Shown piece after piece: positions 30,255 through 39,997 of a stretch of 46,004 nt of DNA (positions are counted from its first letter, which is position 1; each line of letters begins with the position of its first letter). Source of the DNA: Acidobacteriota bacterium (GTDB lineage: Bacteria > Acidobacteriota > UBA6911); assembly GCA_031271905.1 (NCBI GenBank), contig JAISUT010000011.1:1-46004 (forward strand), given 5' to 3'. Under the pieces are notes generated by a model. That model was not told the DNA's origin, searched no databases, and worked only from the letters and a program-made list of their open reading frames with translations. The position numbers were made by a program, and so were the translations under genes.

Positions 30255-32837
30255 ATGAAACCGGTTCAGACCTTCACCATCATCCCCCGACTCCCCGCTG
30301 CCCTGGATCGCCTGCGCGACCTCGCCTACAACGTGCATTGGGCGTGGGACTCGGAGACCATCGAGCTGTTCCGGCGCCTGGATCCCAACCTGTGGGAGAC
30401 CACCGGGCACAACCCCGTGCGCATCCTCGGCTCGCTCAGCCAGACCCGCTTGGAGGACGCCGCGACCGACGAGTCGTTCATGAACCATTTCGGGCGGGTG
30501 CTGGCGTCGTTCGACAAGTACATGGAGAACAAGGGGAGCTGGTTCCAGAAGGCGCATGCGGGGGCGTCGCCGGTGATCGCCTATTTCTCCGCCGAGTTCG
30601 GCCTGACCGAATGCCTCTCCATCTTCGCCGGGGGCTTGGGGATGCTGGCGGGCGACCACCTGAAATCCGCCAGCGACCTGGGGCTGCCGCTGGTGGGCGT
30701 CGGGCTGCTTTACCAGCAGGGCTACTTCCGCCAATACCTGAACCCCGCCGGCTGGCAGCAGGAGGCGTATGAGGACAACGACTTCCACACCCTGCCGACG
30801 TCGGTGGTCTACGGCGCGGACGGCGCCCCCCTGCGCGTCGAGGTCCCCATGCCGGGGCGCAAGACCCTGGCGCAGGTGTGGCTCGTGAAGGTGGGGCGCG
30901 TCTCGCTCTACCTGCTGGACACGAACCTCCCGGAAAACAGCGACCGCGACCGCGACCTGACCGACCAGTTGTACGGCGGCAACCTCGAATACAGGCTGCA
31001 ACAGGAGATCCTGCTCGGCATCGGCGGTTGCAAGGCGCTGGAGGCGCTCGGCGTCCGGCCCACCGTCTACCACATGAACGAGGGGCATTCGGCGTTCCTG
31101 TCGCTCGAGTTGACGCGACGCCTGATGGGGGAGTGCAAGCTCGCCTTCGAGGAGGCGCGCACGCTCGCATCCTCGGCGCTGGTCTTCACCACGCACACGC
31201 CCGTCGCCGCAGGGCACGACTACTTCCCCCCCGACCTGATGTACGGCTACTTCAAGGACTACGCCGCCGCCTTAGGCCTCACGTTCGACGACTTCATGGC
31301 GCTTGGGCGCAAGAACCGCCACGACAAGGGGGAGAGCTTCTGCATGACGATCCTCGCCCTGCGCATGGCGGCGTACAGCAACGGCGTCAGCCGCCTGCAC
31401 GGCGAGGTCAGCCGACGCCTCTGGAAGGATCTATGGCCCGAAGTGCCGGAGGACGAGATCCCCATCTCGCACATCACCAACGGCGTGCATTTCCAGTCGT
31501 GGGTCTCGCGGGAGATGGACATCCTATACGAGCGCTACCTCGGCCCGCACTGGCGGGAGCAGTCGGGCGACAGGAGCGCCTGGGACTACACCGGCGCCAT
31601 CGCCGAGGAGAGCCTCTGGCGCACGCACGAGCGGCGGCGCGAGCGGCTGGTGATCTTCACGCGCCGCCAGCTCCACGCCCAGCTCGCCCGACGGGGCGCC
31701 TCCAAGGCGGAGATCGAGGCGGCGAAGTCGGTGCTCGACCCGGAGATACTGACCATCGGGTTCGCACGGCGCTTCGCGACCTACAAGCGCGGCACGCTGC
31801 TGCTGCGCGACACGGAGCGCCTCTGCGCCATCCTGAACAACCACGAGCGCCCGGTGCAGGTGATCTTCGCCGGCAAGGCGCACCCGCATGACGACGCCGG
31901 CAAGGAGCTCATACGGCAGATCGCCTCGCTGGCGCGCGACCCGCGCTTCCGCCAGCGCCTGGTGTTCCTGGAGAACTACGACATGAGCGTGGCGCGCTAC
32001 CTCGTGCAGGGGGTGGACGTGTGGCTCAACACGCCCCTGCGCCCGAACGAGGCGAGCGGCACGAGCGGCATGAAGGCTCTCGCCAACGGCGTCCTGAACC
32101 TGAGCACGTTGGACGGCTGGTGGGACGAGGCGTACCGCTCCTGGGACCCCGACGGCGAGGAGGCGAAAGTCGGCTGGGCCATCGGCAACGGCGAATCCTA
32201 CGCCGACACCGGCTACCAGGATCAGGTGGAGGCGGCGGCGCTCTACGACATCCTGGAACGGGACGTGATCCCCGTCTTCTACGACCGGCGCTCGGACGGG
32301 TTGCCCTACCGGTGGATATCCCTGATGAAGTCGTCCATCGGCAACCTCTGCCGCTTCTTCAACACCCACCGCATGGTGCGCGAATACACAGACCGCTTCT
32401 ACCTGAACGCTGACGCGGGCAACAGGAGCCTGGCCGCCGGCGGCGGGGCGCGTGCGGCGGCGCTCGCCACCGCCTTGGAACGCATCCACGACGCATGGGC
32501 GGGGGTCGAGGTGGGGATCGTCACGGAGAAGGAGGGGCCGGAGCTGCTGTCGGGCGACGCCATGCGCTTCCAGGCGCTGGTGCGCACCGGAGGGCTCTCC
32601 CGGGAGGACTTGCGCGTCGAGCTCTACTCGGGGCGCCTGGACGCCGACGGGGAGATCGAGAACCCCGCCATCGTGCCGATGACGCCGGTCGGAGAGAGGG
32701 ACGGCGGCTACGTCTACGAGACCGTCACCACGCCCGACCGCGGCAACGGCCTGCACGGCTACACGGTGCGCGTCCTGCCGCACCACCCGGACTTGGCGGA
32801 CAAGTTCGCCCCGCGCCTCATCCGCTGGGCGAAGTGA
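30255..32837 (+). CDS. glgP: Alpha-glucan (glycogen/maltodextrin) phosphorylase
   Basis: 860 aa with GAGGAGG upstream. An N-terminal DUF3417 region ('LDRLRDLAYNVHWAWDSET') is followed by the phosphorylase core: 'AYFSAEFGLTECLSIFAGGL', 'VYHMNEGHSAFLSLELTRRL', 'ISHITNGVHFQSWVSREMD', 'GFARRFATYKRGTLLLRD', and the pyridoxal phosphate Lys K607 in 'EASGTSGMKALANGVLNL'. It releases glucose-1-phosphate from glycogen or maltodextrins in the cytoplasm. It is the DUF3417 type common in anaerobes rather than E. coli GlgP-like. Transcribed alone. Confidence 0.95.
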   Translation: MKPVQTFTIIPRLPAALDRLRDLAYNVHWAWDSETIELFRRLDPNLWETTGHNPVRILGSLSQTRLEDAATDESFMNHFGRVLASFDKYMENKGSWFQKAHAGASPVIAYFSAEFGLTECLSIFAGGLGMLAGDHLKSASDLGLPLVGVGLLYQQGYFRQYLNPAGWQQEAYEDNDFHTLPTSVVYGADGAPLRVEVPMPGRKTLAQVWLVKVGRVSLYLLDTNLPENSDRDRDLTDQLYGGNLEYRLQQEILLGIGGCKALEALGVRPTVYHMNEGHSAFLSLELTRRLMGECKLAFEEARTLASSALVFTTHTPVAAGHDYFPPDLMYGYFKDYAAALGLTFDDFMALGRKNRHDKGESFCMTILALRMAAYSNGVSRLHGEVSRRLWKDLWPEVPEDEIPISHITNGVHFQSWVSREMDILYERYLGPHWREQSGDRSAWDYTGAIAEESLWRTHERRRERLVIFTRRQLHAQLARRGASKAEIEAAKSVLDPEILTIGFARRFATYKRGTLLLRDTERLCAILNNHERPVQVIFAGKAHPHDDAGKELIRQIASLARDPRFRQRLVFLENYDMSVARYLVQGVDVWLNTPLRPNEASGTSGMKALANGVLNLSTLDGWWDEAYRSWDPDGEEAKVGWAIGNGESYADTGYQDQVEAAALYDILERDVIPVFYDRRSDGLPYRWISLMKSSIGNLCRFFNTHRMVREYTDRFYLNADAGNRSLAAGGGARAAALATALERIHDAWAGVEVGIVTEKEGPELLSGDAMRFQALVRTGGLSREDLRVELYSGRLDADGEIENPAIVPMTPVGERDGGYVYETVTTPDRGNGLHGYTVRVLPHHPDLADKFAPRLIRWAK

Positions 32838-32934
32838 CCGTCGGCGCGACGCCAGCGCAAACCAAGGGAGGCGCCGGCGCCCTGTGGGCGCGGAGGCGGG
32901 CGCGTCGGCCAGGAGGCGCGGTCAACGCCCCGCC

Positions 32935-33546
32935 TCACATGGGGATCTCGATAGTCACGAACATGCCTACGCGCAACGCGCCGTCGTCGTTGGCGACGGC
33001 GCATCCGACCTTCGAACTGCGCGTGTCCACGTCGATGGCTTTCTCCGCGTAGACGATCTCCCCCCGGAACACCCTGTCCGGCAAAGACGCCGCGCGCACC
33101 TTCACTTCCTTGCCCAACCCCGCGTACACCAAATCCCCCTCGAACACGTCCACCGTCACCCAGAGCCGGGACGGCGGGGACGGCGCGTCGGAGGAGGGGT
33201 GCCCCTGGGGGTGCGTGGAGGTTTCCCGGGACTCATAATGGCCGGAGATGACGCCCGTCGCGTATACGATGTTCCGCCGCTTGTGCGACGCGGCTTTGAC
33301 CGACTTGCCCGCCCCGGCGGCACCGCCTCCGCCCTCGGCCGGAGGTGCCGGATGACCAGGAAGGCGCGGCTTTTCAGGGGAAGGCTTCGCGGGACGCCGC
33401 CCCGCCCCGGCGCCGTCGCGCGCCATCCGGGAGTAGACCGCCTCGCCGACGGCGAGGCTGGCGACGAGGATGCCGATGAGGACGGCGGCGGCGACGCACA
33501 TGCGGCACAAAGGATTCTTCGGCTCCCTGCTGTCGTCCGTCTCCAT
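32935..33546 (-). CDS. Short membrane-anchored protein with an efflux-adaptor-like beta-barrel domain
   Basis: 203 aa from the ATG at 33546 (METDDSREPKNPLC), preceded by GGGGGTTGG. A membrane anchor (about residues 13-35), a Pro/Gly-rich linker (45-80), then a C-terminal part matching the barrel domain of HlyD/CusB-type membrane fusion proteins: 'LWVTVDVFEGDLVYAGLGKE', 'FRGEIVYAEKAIDVDTRSSK', 'LRVGMFVTIEIPM'. The alpha-hairpin and lipoyl halves of a full adaptor (350-450 aa) are absent, and no RND or ABC pump gene adjoins. It is either a trimmed remnant or a specialised mini-adaptor. Confidence 0.65.
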   Translation of the reverse strand: METDDSREPKNPLCRMCVAAAVLIGILVASLAVGEAVYSRMARDGAGAGRRPAKPSPEKPRLPGHPAPPAEGGGGAAGAGKSVKAASHKRRNIVYATGVISGHYESRETSTHPQGHPSSDAPSPPSRLWVTVDVFEGDLVYAGLGKEVKVRAASLPDRVFRGEIVYAEKAIDVDTRSSKVGCAVANDDGALRVGMFVTIEIPM

Positions 33547-33796
33547 CACCAACCCCCAAAGGCCAGGCGCCCGGATGACAGCCGTACCACGGCGACGCGG
33601 GCGGCCATCCCCCGGGCGGGCCAGGCAGACCCGCGTCCCTTCCACGCCGGGGGATGCGTGGGACATCTCGGCGGCGGACATCCCCCTCGGCGATAAAACC
33701 CCTCCCCGTCACGGGCGGCGCCATCGCCCGCGTCTTCTACATCACCACCCCCTCGGCGACGGCGGCCGCAGGCGGGAAACGCCCCCCCCGCCCTCG

Positions 33797-33815
33797 CGCC
33801 GCCTGGCGGGCGGCG
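33797..33815. terminator. GC-rich hairpin downstream of ndk
   Basis: CGCCGCC, loop TGGCG, GGCGGCG: a perfect 7-bp stem about 25 bp after the ndk stop in the minus direction. A weak terminator candidate without a T-tract. Confidence 0.3.
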
Positions 33816-33837
33816 CCCACCAGGCGCCAGGAGACCG

Positions 33838-34563
33838 CTAGGCGATGTTCAGGAGATACTTGGCGGCGACGGCGCCGAGCGGCGTCGCGCTTTCCGCGCC
33901 AGAGGCGATCTTCTGCAACGCCTCGAGGTCGGACCGCCAGAGGACGTCGCCAGGCGCGGCGATGCAACGGGCGCCGGGCGCCTGCTCCGTGGAGAGCGCG
34001 CCGTCCTTGAACCAGTAGAAGGCGTCGCTCGGCGCCGTCGCCCAGGCGAGCATCAGGGGCGGGACGTCCGTCGGCGCGAACCAGAGCTTCACCTCGCGCT
34101 CGGCGTCCGCAGGGTTGGCCGAGGCGTGGATGAGGTTGTCCATGCGGTCGCCGACCACTTTGCCCGAGGCGTCCTTCAAAGGGATGATGGAGCCGAGGGC
34201 GCGGATGCAGCCGGGCTTGGTGTCGCGCGCGACGTGCGGGTTTGTGGGCCCGGCGATGTCGCGGATCTTCTTGATGGCGTCCTGGCCCTGGTAGACGATG
34301 GCGACCACGCGCCGCCGCCACGGCTCGCTCCAGTGCAGCGCGCCCATGATGTAGTCCAGCAGCGAGTCGTAGAACCCCTTCCCCTTGTGCTCCGCGTAAT
34401 GCTCCTCGGCGAGCAGCTTGCTGACCGAGACGATCTTGGCGGCGGACAGGTGCAGGCCGGTGTGGAATTCCGACAACTGCGAGAGCAGGTAGCCCGTCAG
34501 GGAGTTCTGCAGCGCGTCCGGCTTGAGCAACACCAGCGTTTGTTCCAGTTCTTTCGTTTCCAT
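33838..34563 (-). CDS. ndk: Nucleoside diphosphate kinase, long form
   Basis: 241 aa with AGGAA before the ATG. Ndk exchanges gamma-phosphates among nucleoside di- and triphosphates via a phosphohistidine. 'TLVLLKPDALQNSLTGYLLS', 'VVAIVYQGQDAIKKIRDIAG' and the active-site motif 'NLIHASANPADAERE' are present. Typical enzymes have about 140-150 residues. This one has an insertion before the active-site His ('GSIIPLKDASGKVVGDRMD') and a C-terminal extension of about 80 residues of unknown role ('WATAPSDAFYWFKDG', 'AAKYLLNIA'). Codon use is native. A TATAAT -10 lies at 34612-34607 on the minus strand. Confidence 0.88.
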   Translation of the reverse strand: METKELEQTLVLLKPDALQNSLTGYLLSQLSEFHTGLHLSAAKIVSVSKLLAEEHYAEHKGKGFYDSLLDYIMGALHWSEPWRRRVVAIVYQGQDAIKKIRDIAGPTNPHVARDTKPGCIRALGSIIPLKDASGKVVGDRMDNLIHASANPADAEREVKLWFAPTDVPPLMLAWATAPSDAFYWFKDGALSTEQAPGARCIAAPGDVLWRSDLEALQKIASGAESATPLGAVAAKYLLNIA

Positions 34564-34938
34564 GCGATTCCTCGTTCCTTTCTATTCCATGCAAATGAAA
34601 GCCGTCATTATAACATCCCGCACACCCCCATGAAACGGGCGGGCCCGTCTTCGACGGCCGGCGGCGAAAGCGGCGCAGGCGGCGTCCGCCCGGCGCCCCC
34701 GCCCGTCCGATAGCCCGCCCCGGGGCCCGATCCGCGCCCGACCTGCGCCCGACCTGGAAATTTCCGTGCCACCGGCGCATCCGGCGGGGTACAATGCCGA
34801 ACCGGGAAGAGCCGGGAAGAGGCGGGGGCGTGCGCCGGCGAAACGGCGGCAAGGCATCGGCGGCGAACGGGGCATATGGGCACAAGGCGTCTTTACGGGC
34901 ATGTGTGGGACATCTGGAGAACATTGGAAACAGGGACT
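34564..34938. other. Intergenic region between divergent ndk and the GH2 gene
   Basis: 375 bp. A minus-strand TATAAT (34612-34607) is a good -10 for ndk. A plus-strand TACAAT (34790-34795) may serve the GH2 gene, though its -35 is poor. No gene is credible here. Confidence 0.4.
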
Positions 34939-37900
34939 ATGAAAACAAGGAAATTGTTGTCGGCGGCGCTCACATTCATCATGGCTTTCTCCGGGGCGGA
35001 CGCGCTGCTGGCGTCCTCGACGGCGGCAGACGCCGCTTCCGAGGCGGGGCAGGGAAAACCCGAACCGGCGCCGCGCAACGTCGCCTTCCGGCGGGCGGCG
35101 TGGCACTCCAGCGCCGCGAACTACGACAACACCGCGCAGCTTGTGACCGACGGCGTCCTGGGCGTCCTCTCCGTCGAGGCCATCGACTACAGCGGCACCT
35201 CGGCGACCAACCCCACCTACGGCCAGATGGTCCCCGGCATCGTCAACAGCGAGTGGGTGAGCGCCGGAGGCGGCCAAGAGTGGGTCTACATCGACCTCGG
35301 CGCGCCGACCCGGCTGGAGCGCGTCACCGTGAACTGGGGCGCGAGCCACGCCGCCGCCTATGAAATCCAAGTGGCGGACGAGGTGTCCGCCGCCACGGGG
35401 CATCCGGAGAAATGGAAGACCGTCGCCTCTGCCGCAGGCAAGGCCGACGCCGCCGTGGACAGCGACGTGGACGGGCGCGAAGGGCGCTACGTGCGCGTCC
35501 TCTGCAAGAAGCCGTCCGGCAAGAACTACGCCATCGGCGAGGTGCAGGTCATCGGCGAGAACGACCTCCGCTACGGCATCCCCGCCGCGCCCGCCCCCGC
35601 GCCCGACGGCTCGCAGAAGCTGACGGGCGGCAACTGGAGGCTGCAACGCGCGTCGTTCGTGCAGGAGGGCGGCGCCGTCCTCTCGCGCCCCGGCTACGAC
35701 GACTCGGACTGGCTCCCCGCCACCGTCCCCGGCACCGCCTTCGTCTCCTACCTCCGCGCGGGCGCGGTGCCCGACCCCTACTACGACGACTGGCAGTTCC
35801 AGGCGTCGGACATCTTCTTCACGTCGAACTTCTGGTACCGCGACTCGTTCATCGTCCCGGCGGAGCGGCGGGGGAAGAGGGTCTACCTGAACTTCGACGG
35901 CGTCAACTGGAAGGCCGACGTCTGGTTCAACGGGCAGTTGCTGAAGAACGCGCTGCCGAACTACGGGCACTCCATCGAGGGGGCGTTCACCGGCGCGAAG
36001 TTCGACGTGACGGAGCTGGCGGACTACGGCGGCGCCAACCACCTCGCGGTGCTCGTCCACCGCAACCGGACGCCGGGCCTGGTCACCACGCAGGGGCTGG
36101 CGGAAGGGCCGCTCCCCAACGGCGGCGAGCTGGGGCAGGACAACCCGACCATGCACGCCGCCGTGGGCTGGGACTGGCTGCCCACCATCCGCGGGCGCGA
36201 CATCGGCATCTACAACGACGTCTACCTGACCTACGGCGGCGGCGTCCAGTTGGAGAACGCCTGGATGGAGACCGACCTGGACATCAGGGAGACCTCGGCG
36301 AACCTGTCGGCGAAAAACCTCGCCCTCGGCAAGGCGGTGACGCCGCTCGCGGGCCAGGGCGGGAAGGATCCGCAGGCCGTCAACGACGGGCGCGAGGACA
36401 CCCAGTGGATAGGCGAGGACATCGACGGCGCGGGCTTCGTCATCGACTTGGGCGAGAAGACCGCCGTCGGCAGCCTGCAACTGGTCTGGGGCAACGAGGC
36501 GGGGGGCGCGGCGGCGGCGGCCGAAGACCGCCATCCCGCCAAGTTCAAGGTCGAGGCGTCCGACGACGGCGTGAAATGGCGCAACTTCGACTCCTACCCC
36601 GGCGGCGAGGTGGACACCGGCTGGTTCGGCGTCATGAAGGCCGACGCCAAGGCGGGCACGGACGAGTACACGGGCTTCGACATCGCCAACGAGGTGGCGG
36701 GGCCGGCGGCGACCGTGAACGTCTCCTTCGGCGGCAAACCTTTCCCGATGCCGGTCTCCGCGCCGCAGGTCGCGCGCTACCTGCGCTTCACCGCCACCCA
36801 GCGGCGGCAGGTGGCCGAGCAGGGGAACCGCACCGTCCCCGCGCGCGTGAAGGAGATGAGAATTTACAAAGAGTCGGCCTCCGAGGTCGCGCAGAGCATG
36901 GTGCGCTCCTACACGCTCGACGACTCGCAAGCCGACCTCACCTTCCGCGCCGACCTGCGCAACTACACGTCGGAGGATGCCGAGGTGACGGTCAAGGGCG
37001 TCGTCTCGCCCGGCGGCCTCTCCTTCTCGCGGAATTTCCGCGTCCCCGCCCAAGGCGTCGTCGAGGCGGTCATCGACGGCATCGTGATGGACGACCCCGA
37101 GCTCTGGTGGCCGAACACCTACGGCAGGCAGCCGCTGTACTCCGTCGAGCTGACCGTGGAGGCGGCGGAAGGGGAAGGCGCGGGCGGCGACAGGCTCCTC
37201 GACAGGACGGGCTTCAAGTTCGGCGTGCGCGAGTTCTCCTACCCCATCGACGGCAACCTGCTGACGGTCTACTGCAACGGCGTCCGCATCGTCGCCAAGG
37301 GGGGCAACTGGGGGATGGACGACGGGCTGAAGACCGACACGCCGGAGAAGTACGACGCCAAGATGCGCCTCCACGCGGAGGAGAACTTCACGATGGTCCG
37401 CAACTGGGTGGGGATGACCAACCACAGGGCGTTCTACGAGGCGGCGGACAAGTACGGCATCCTCATCTGGGACGATTTCTGGCTGGCGAACCCCGTGGAC
37501 GGGCCGAACCCGGACGACGTGACAATGTTCCTCGACAACGCCGTGGACAAGATCAAGAGGATCCGCCGCCACGCGGCGCTGGCGCTCTACTGCGGCCGGA
37601 ACGAGAGCAGCCCGCCGCCGGTCATCGACGAGGGGCTGCGCGAGCGGACGCGGCGGCTCGACGGCACGCGCACCTACTTCCCCAACTCGGCGGGCGCGCC
37701 CGTGGGGAGCGGCGGCGGCTACGCCATCGCGGCGATGCCGAACCGCAACGGCGGCGCGGGCATCCGCGAGTATTTCGACGAGGTGCCGAACATCACCCTG
37801 CGCAGCGAGTGCGGCATCCCCAACGTGCCGTCGCTGGAGAGCATGAAGAAGTTCCTGCCGGGGGAGAAGCTTTGGCCCATCAACGAGTCCTGGGCGCTGC

Positions 37901-38928
37901 ACGACTGGACGTACCACATGAACGGCCCGGCCAACACCTACATGGACGCCCTGCAGCTCTACAAGCCGGCGGCGTTCTCCGTCCCGACCGACAGGGTGCA
38001 GGGGCAGAACCCGGATCCCTCCGACCCGGTGTTCGTCCAGTACAAGAAGGACGTCCTGAAGATGGTCGCGGACGCGGGCGCGGCCTACACGCTGGAGGAG
38101 TTCCACAAGATCGCGCAACTGGTCAACTACGAGAACTTCAAGGGGGTCTACGAGGGGCTGACGGTGAAGCGCTCGAACGGCTTCCTGATGTGGATGAGCC
38201 AGTCGTCGTGGCCGAGCTTCATGTGGCAGACCTACGACTGGTACCTGGACGCGAACGCCGGGTATTTCGGCGCGAAGGCGGCGAACCAGCCGACGCACGC
38301 CGTCTGGGACCCGCGCGACGACTCGGTCGTGCTCTCGAACCTGACGCCCCGCGCTTACGCGAACGTCACGACGACCCTGAAGGTGTTCGACCTGCACGGC
38401 AGGCCGGTGGCGACGGAAGCCTGGGCGACGCCGGAGCTGGGGCCCGACTCCTACGGCGTGAGGCTGGGGACGGCGACGGGGCATTTCGCCAAGTCGCCGA
38501 CCGACCTGGTCTTCCTGCGGCTGACGGTGACCGGCGGCGACGGCGCGGTGCTGGGCGACACGCTCTACTGGCACAATTGGAAGAGCTACATGCGCTACGA
38601 GTCGCTGGGCTCTCTGAAGGAGGTCGATGTCAAAGCCTCCGTGCGGGCGCTTGCCCCCGTCGCCGAGGGCGTCGGCAAGGGGAACGCGCGCTACGAGGTC
38701 ACGGTGGCGAACGAGTCGGACGAGCCCGCGGTGCAGACGCGCATCCGGACGCTCGCGCGCGCGACGGGCGAGGACGTCCTGCCGGCGTTTTACAGCGACA
38801 ACTATTTCTCGCTGATGCCGGGCGAGGGCAAGACGGTCGTGGTGGAGTTCGACCCCGCCGCGCTGCAGGGCGGCGAGCCCGTCTTCCAGCTCGGCGGCTG
38901 GAACACCAAGGCCAAGGCGCTCAAATAG
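34939..38928 (+). CDS. Secreted glycoside hydrolase family 2 enzyme with discoidin domains
   Basis: 1329 aa from the ATG at 34939; chosen because it opens a Sec signal peptide (MKTRKLLSAALTFIMAF, to about residue 31). Order: F5/8-type (discoidin) domain at about 45-200 ('NVAFRRAAWHSSAANYDN'), GH2 sugar-binding domain (about 220-400, 'WYRDSFIVPAERRGKRVYL'), a second discoidin-like insertion (about 460-650, 'NLALGKAVTPLAG'), an Ig-like domain, then the GH2 TIM barrel. The likely acid/base is E889 in LYCGRNES and the nucleophile E957 in LRSECGIPN. Closest in text to exo-beta-glucosaminidase/beta-mannosidase-like GH2 proteins, but the substrate cannot be fixed. The ribosome site (CAGGGA) is weak. 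It implies use of plant or host glycans. Confidence 0.88.
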   Translation: MKTRKLLSAALTFIMAFSGADALLASSTAADAASEAGQGKPEPAPRNVAFRRAAWHSSAANYDNTAQLVTDGVLGVLSVEAIDYSGTSATNPTYGQMVPGIVNSEWVSAGGGQEWVYIDLGAPTRLERVTVNWGASHAAAYEIQVADEVSAATGHPEKWKTVASAAGKADAAVDSDVDGREGRYVRVLCKKPSGKNYAIGEVQVIGENDLRYGIPAAPAPAPDGSQKLTGGNWRLQRASFVQEGGAVLSRPGYDDSDWLPATVPGTAFVSYLRAGAVPDPYYDDWQFQASDIFFTSNFWYRDSFIVPAERRGKRVYLNFDGVNWKADVWFNGQLLKNALPNYGHSIEGAFTGAKFDVTELADYGGANHLAVLVHRNRTPGLVTTQGLAEGPLPNGGELGQDNPTMHAAVGWDWLPTIRGRDIGIYNDVYLTYGGGVQLENAWMETDLDIRETSANLSAKNLALGKAVTPLAGQGGKDPQAVNDGREDTQWIGEDIDGAGFVIDLGEKTAVGSLQLVWGNEAGGAAAAAEDRHPAKFKVEASDDGVKWRNFDSYPGGEVDTGWFGVMKADAKAGTDEYTGFDIANEVAGPAATVNVSFGGKPFPMPVSAPQVARYLRFTATQRRQVAEQGNRTVPARVKEMRIYKESASEVAQSMVRSYTLDDSQADLTFRADLRNYTSEDAEVTVKGVVSPGGLSFSRNFRVPAQGVVEAVIDGIVMDDPELWWPNTYGRQPLYSVELTVEAAEGEGAGGDRLLDRTGFKFGVREFSYPIDGNLLTVYCNGVRIVAKGGNWGMDDGLKTDTPEKYDAKMRLHAEENFTMVRNWVGMTNHRAFYEAADKYGILIWDDFWLANPVDGPNPDDVTMFLDNAVDKIKRIRRHAALALYCGRNESSPPPVIDEGLRERTRRLDGTRTYFPNSAGAPVGSGGGYAIAAMPNRNGGAGIREYFDEVPNITLRSECGIPNVPSLESMKKFLPGEKLWPINESWALHDWTYHMNGPANTYMDALQLYKPAAFSVPTDRVQGQNPDPSDPVFVQYKKDVLKMVADAGAAYTLEEFHKIAQLVNYENFKGVYEGLTVKRSNGFLMWMSQSSWPSFMWQTYDWYLDANAGYFGAKAANQPTHAVWDPRDDSVVLSNLTPRAYANVTTTLKVFDLHGRPVATEAWATPELGPDSYGVRLGTATGHFAKSPTDLVFLRLTVTGGDGAVLGDTLYWHNWKSYMRYESLGSLKEVDVKASVRALAPVAEGVGKGNARYEVTVANESDEPAVQTRIRTLARATGEDVLPAFYSDNYFSLMPGEGKTVVVEFDPAALQGGEPVFQLGGWNTKAKALK

Positions 38929-38935
38929 CCGTCAC

Positions 38936-38964
38936 AATGGCGCGGGCGGGCGTCTCGCGCCATT
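38936..38964. terminator. Bidirectional hairpin terminator between the GH2 gene and rsmA
   Basis: AATGGCGCG and CGCGCCATT form a perfect 9-bp stem around an 11-nt loop, between the convergent stops of the GH2 gene and rsmA. Confidence 0.65.
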
Positions 38965-38983
38965 CGCCAAGTCCACCGCGCCG

Positions 38984-39922
38984 TCACAGGCGCCGCAAGA
39001 CGTCGGCGAGGCGCTCGTACTCGGCGACGGCGAGGCTTTCCGCGCGGCGCGCCCCGTCGATGCGCGCCTCGGCGAGCAACCGCGGCGCGACCGCGCCGAA
39101 GCGCGGGCTGCGCGACAGGGAGTTCGCCAAGGTCTTGCGCCGGTGGGCGAAGCCGGCTTTCACCAGATCCTCGAAGTCGGACTCCCACGCCGCATCCCAC
39201 GCGGGGGGGCGGCGCGCGGCGTCGCCCTCGCCGCCGGCACCCGCGACCGTCGCACCGCCCCCCCCTCCGGCGCCGCCGCCCGCCCGCCCCTTCGGATGCA
39301 GCGAGACCACCGCCGACATGACCTTGGGGCGCGGCGCGAAACAGGCGGGCGGGACTTTGAACCCCATCCGCGCCTCGGCGCGGTGCCGGCACATCACCGA
39401 GAGGTAGCCGTACTCCTTCGTGCCGGGTCGCGCCAATATCCTCTCGGCGACCTCCAACTGCAACATGAAGAACATGGCGTCGATGCGCGTCCCGTCCGCG
39501 AACTCGCAATGCAGGAGCTTTTCGATGATGGCGGTCCCGATGTTGTAGGGGAGGTTGCCCGCCACGCGCAGGCGCAGCCCGGACGGCGAAGCAGGCAGGC
39601 GTTCCGCGACAAGTCCGGCGAAGTCCAACGACAGGATGTCGCCGGCGACGACGCTCGCCCCGTCGAAGGGGGCGAGCGCCTTTTCGAGGACGGGCAGGCA
39701 GTCCTCGTCCAACTCCACGGCGACGAGCGCCGCGGCCTTTTCCGCGAGGTGCGTCGAAAGCGCGCCCGTCCCCGCGCCGATTTCGACGAACGCCTGATCC
39801 GGGGCGGGGGCCATCCAACGGACGATGCGATCCACCATCCCCGCATCCTTCAGGAAATGTTGCCCCAGCCGCTTCTTCGCGACGGGAGCGCCGGTCTTGA
39901 CAAGGTTTGCAGTGGCTTCCAT
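38984..39922 (-). CDS. rsmA: 16S rRNA (A1518/A1519) dimethyltransferase RsmA (KsgA)
   Basis: 312 aa. It dimethylates two adjacent adenines in helix 45 of 16S rRNA with S-adenosylmethionine. Motifs: 'KKRLGQHFLKD', SAM site 'VEIGAGTGALSTHL', catalytic NLPYNIGT (residues 123-130), 'PACFAPRPKVMSAVVSL'. It is about 40 residues longer than usual. The excess is a Gly/Ala-rich insertion at residues about 212-246 (KGRAGGGAGGGGGATVAGAG onward), between the Rossmann and C-terminal helical domains. The C-terminal domain resumes normally ('LVKAGFAHRRKTLANSL'). Confidence 0.94.
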   Translation of the reverse strand: MEATANLVKTGAPVAKKRLGQHFLKDAGMVDRIVRWMAPAPDQAFVEIGAGTGALSTHLAEKAAALVAVELDEDCLPVLEKALAPFDGASVVAGDILSLDFAGLVAERLPASPSGLRLRVAGNLPYNIGTAIIEKLLHCEFADGTRIDAMFFMLQLEVAERILARPGTKEYGYLSVMCRHRAEARMGFKVPPACFAPRPKVMSAVVSLHPKGRAGGGAGGGGGATVAGAGGEGDAARRPPAWDAAWESDFEDLVKAGFAHRRKTLANSLSRSPRFGAVAPRLLAEARIDGARRAESLAVAEYERLADVLRRL

Positions 39923-39997
39923 AATGATTCATTATTGTAGCGGGATGGGCGTTCGGCTTCAAACTAGTAAATCGAGCAAACAATCGGGGGAGTCAAA

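Noticed and set aside
34582-38574. A 1330-codon minus-strand frame opposite the GH2 gene
   Set aside because: A shadow of the GH2 codons; no ribosome site, no domain, and highly biased composition.
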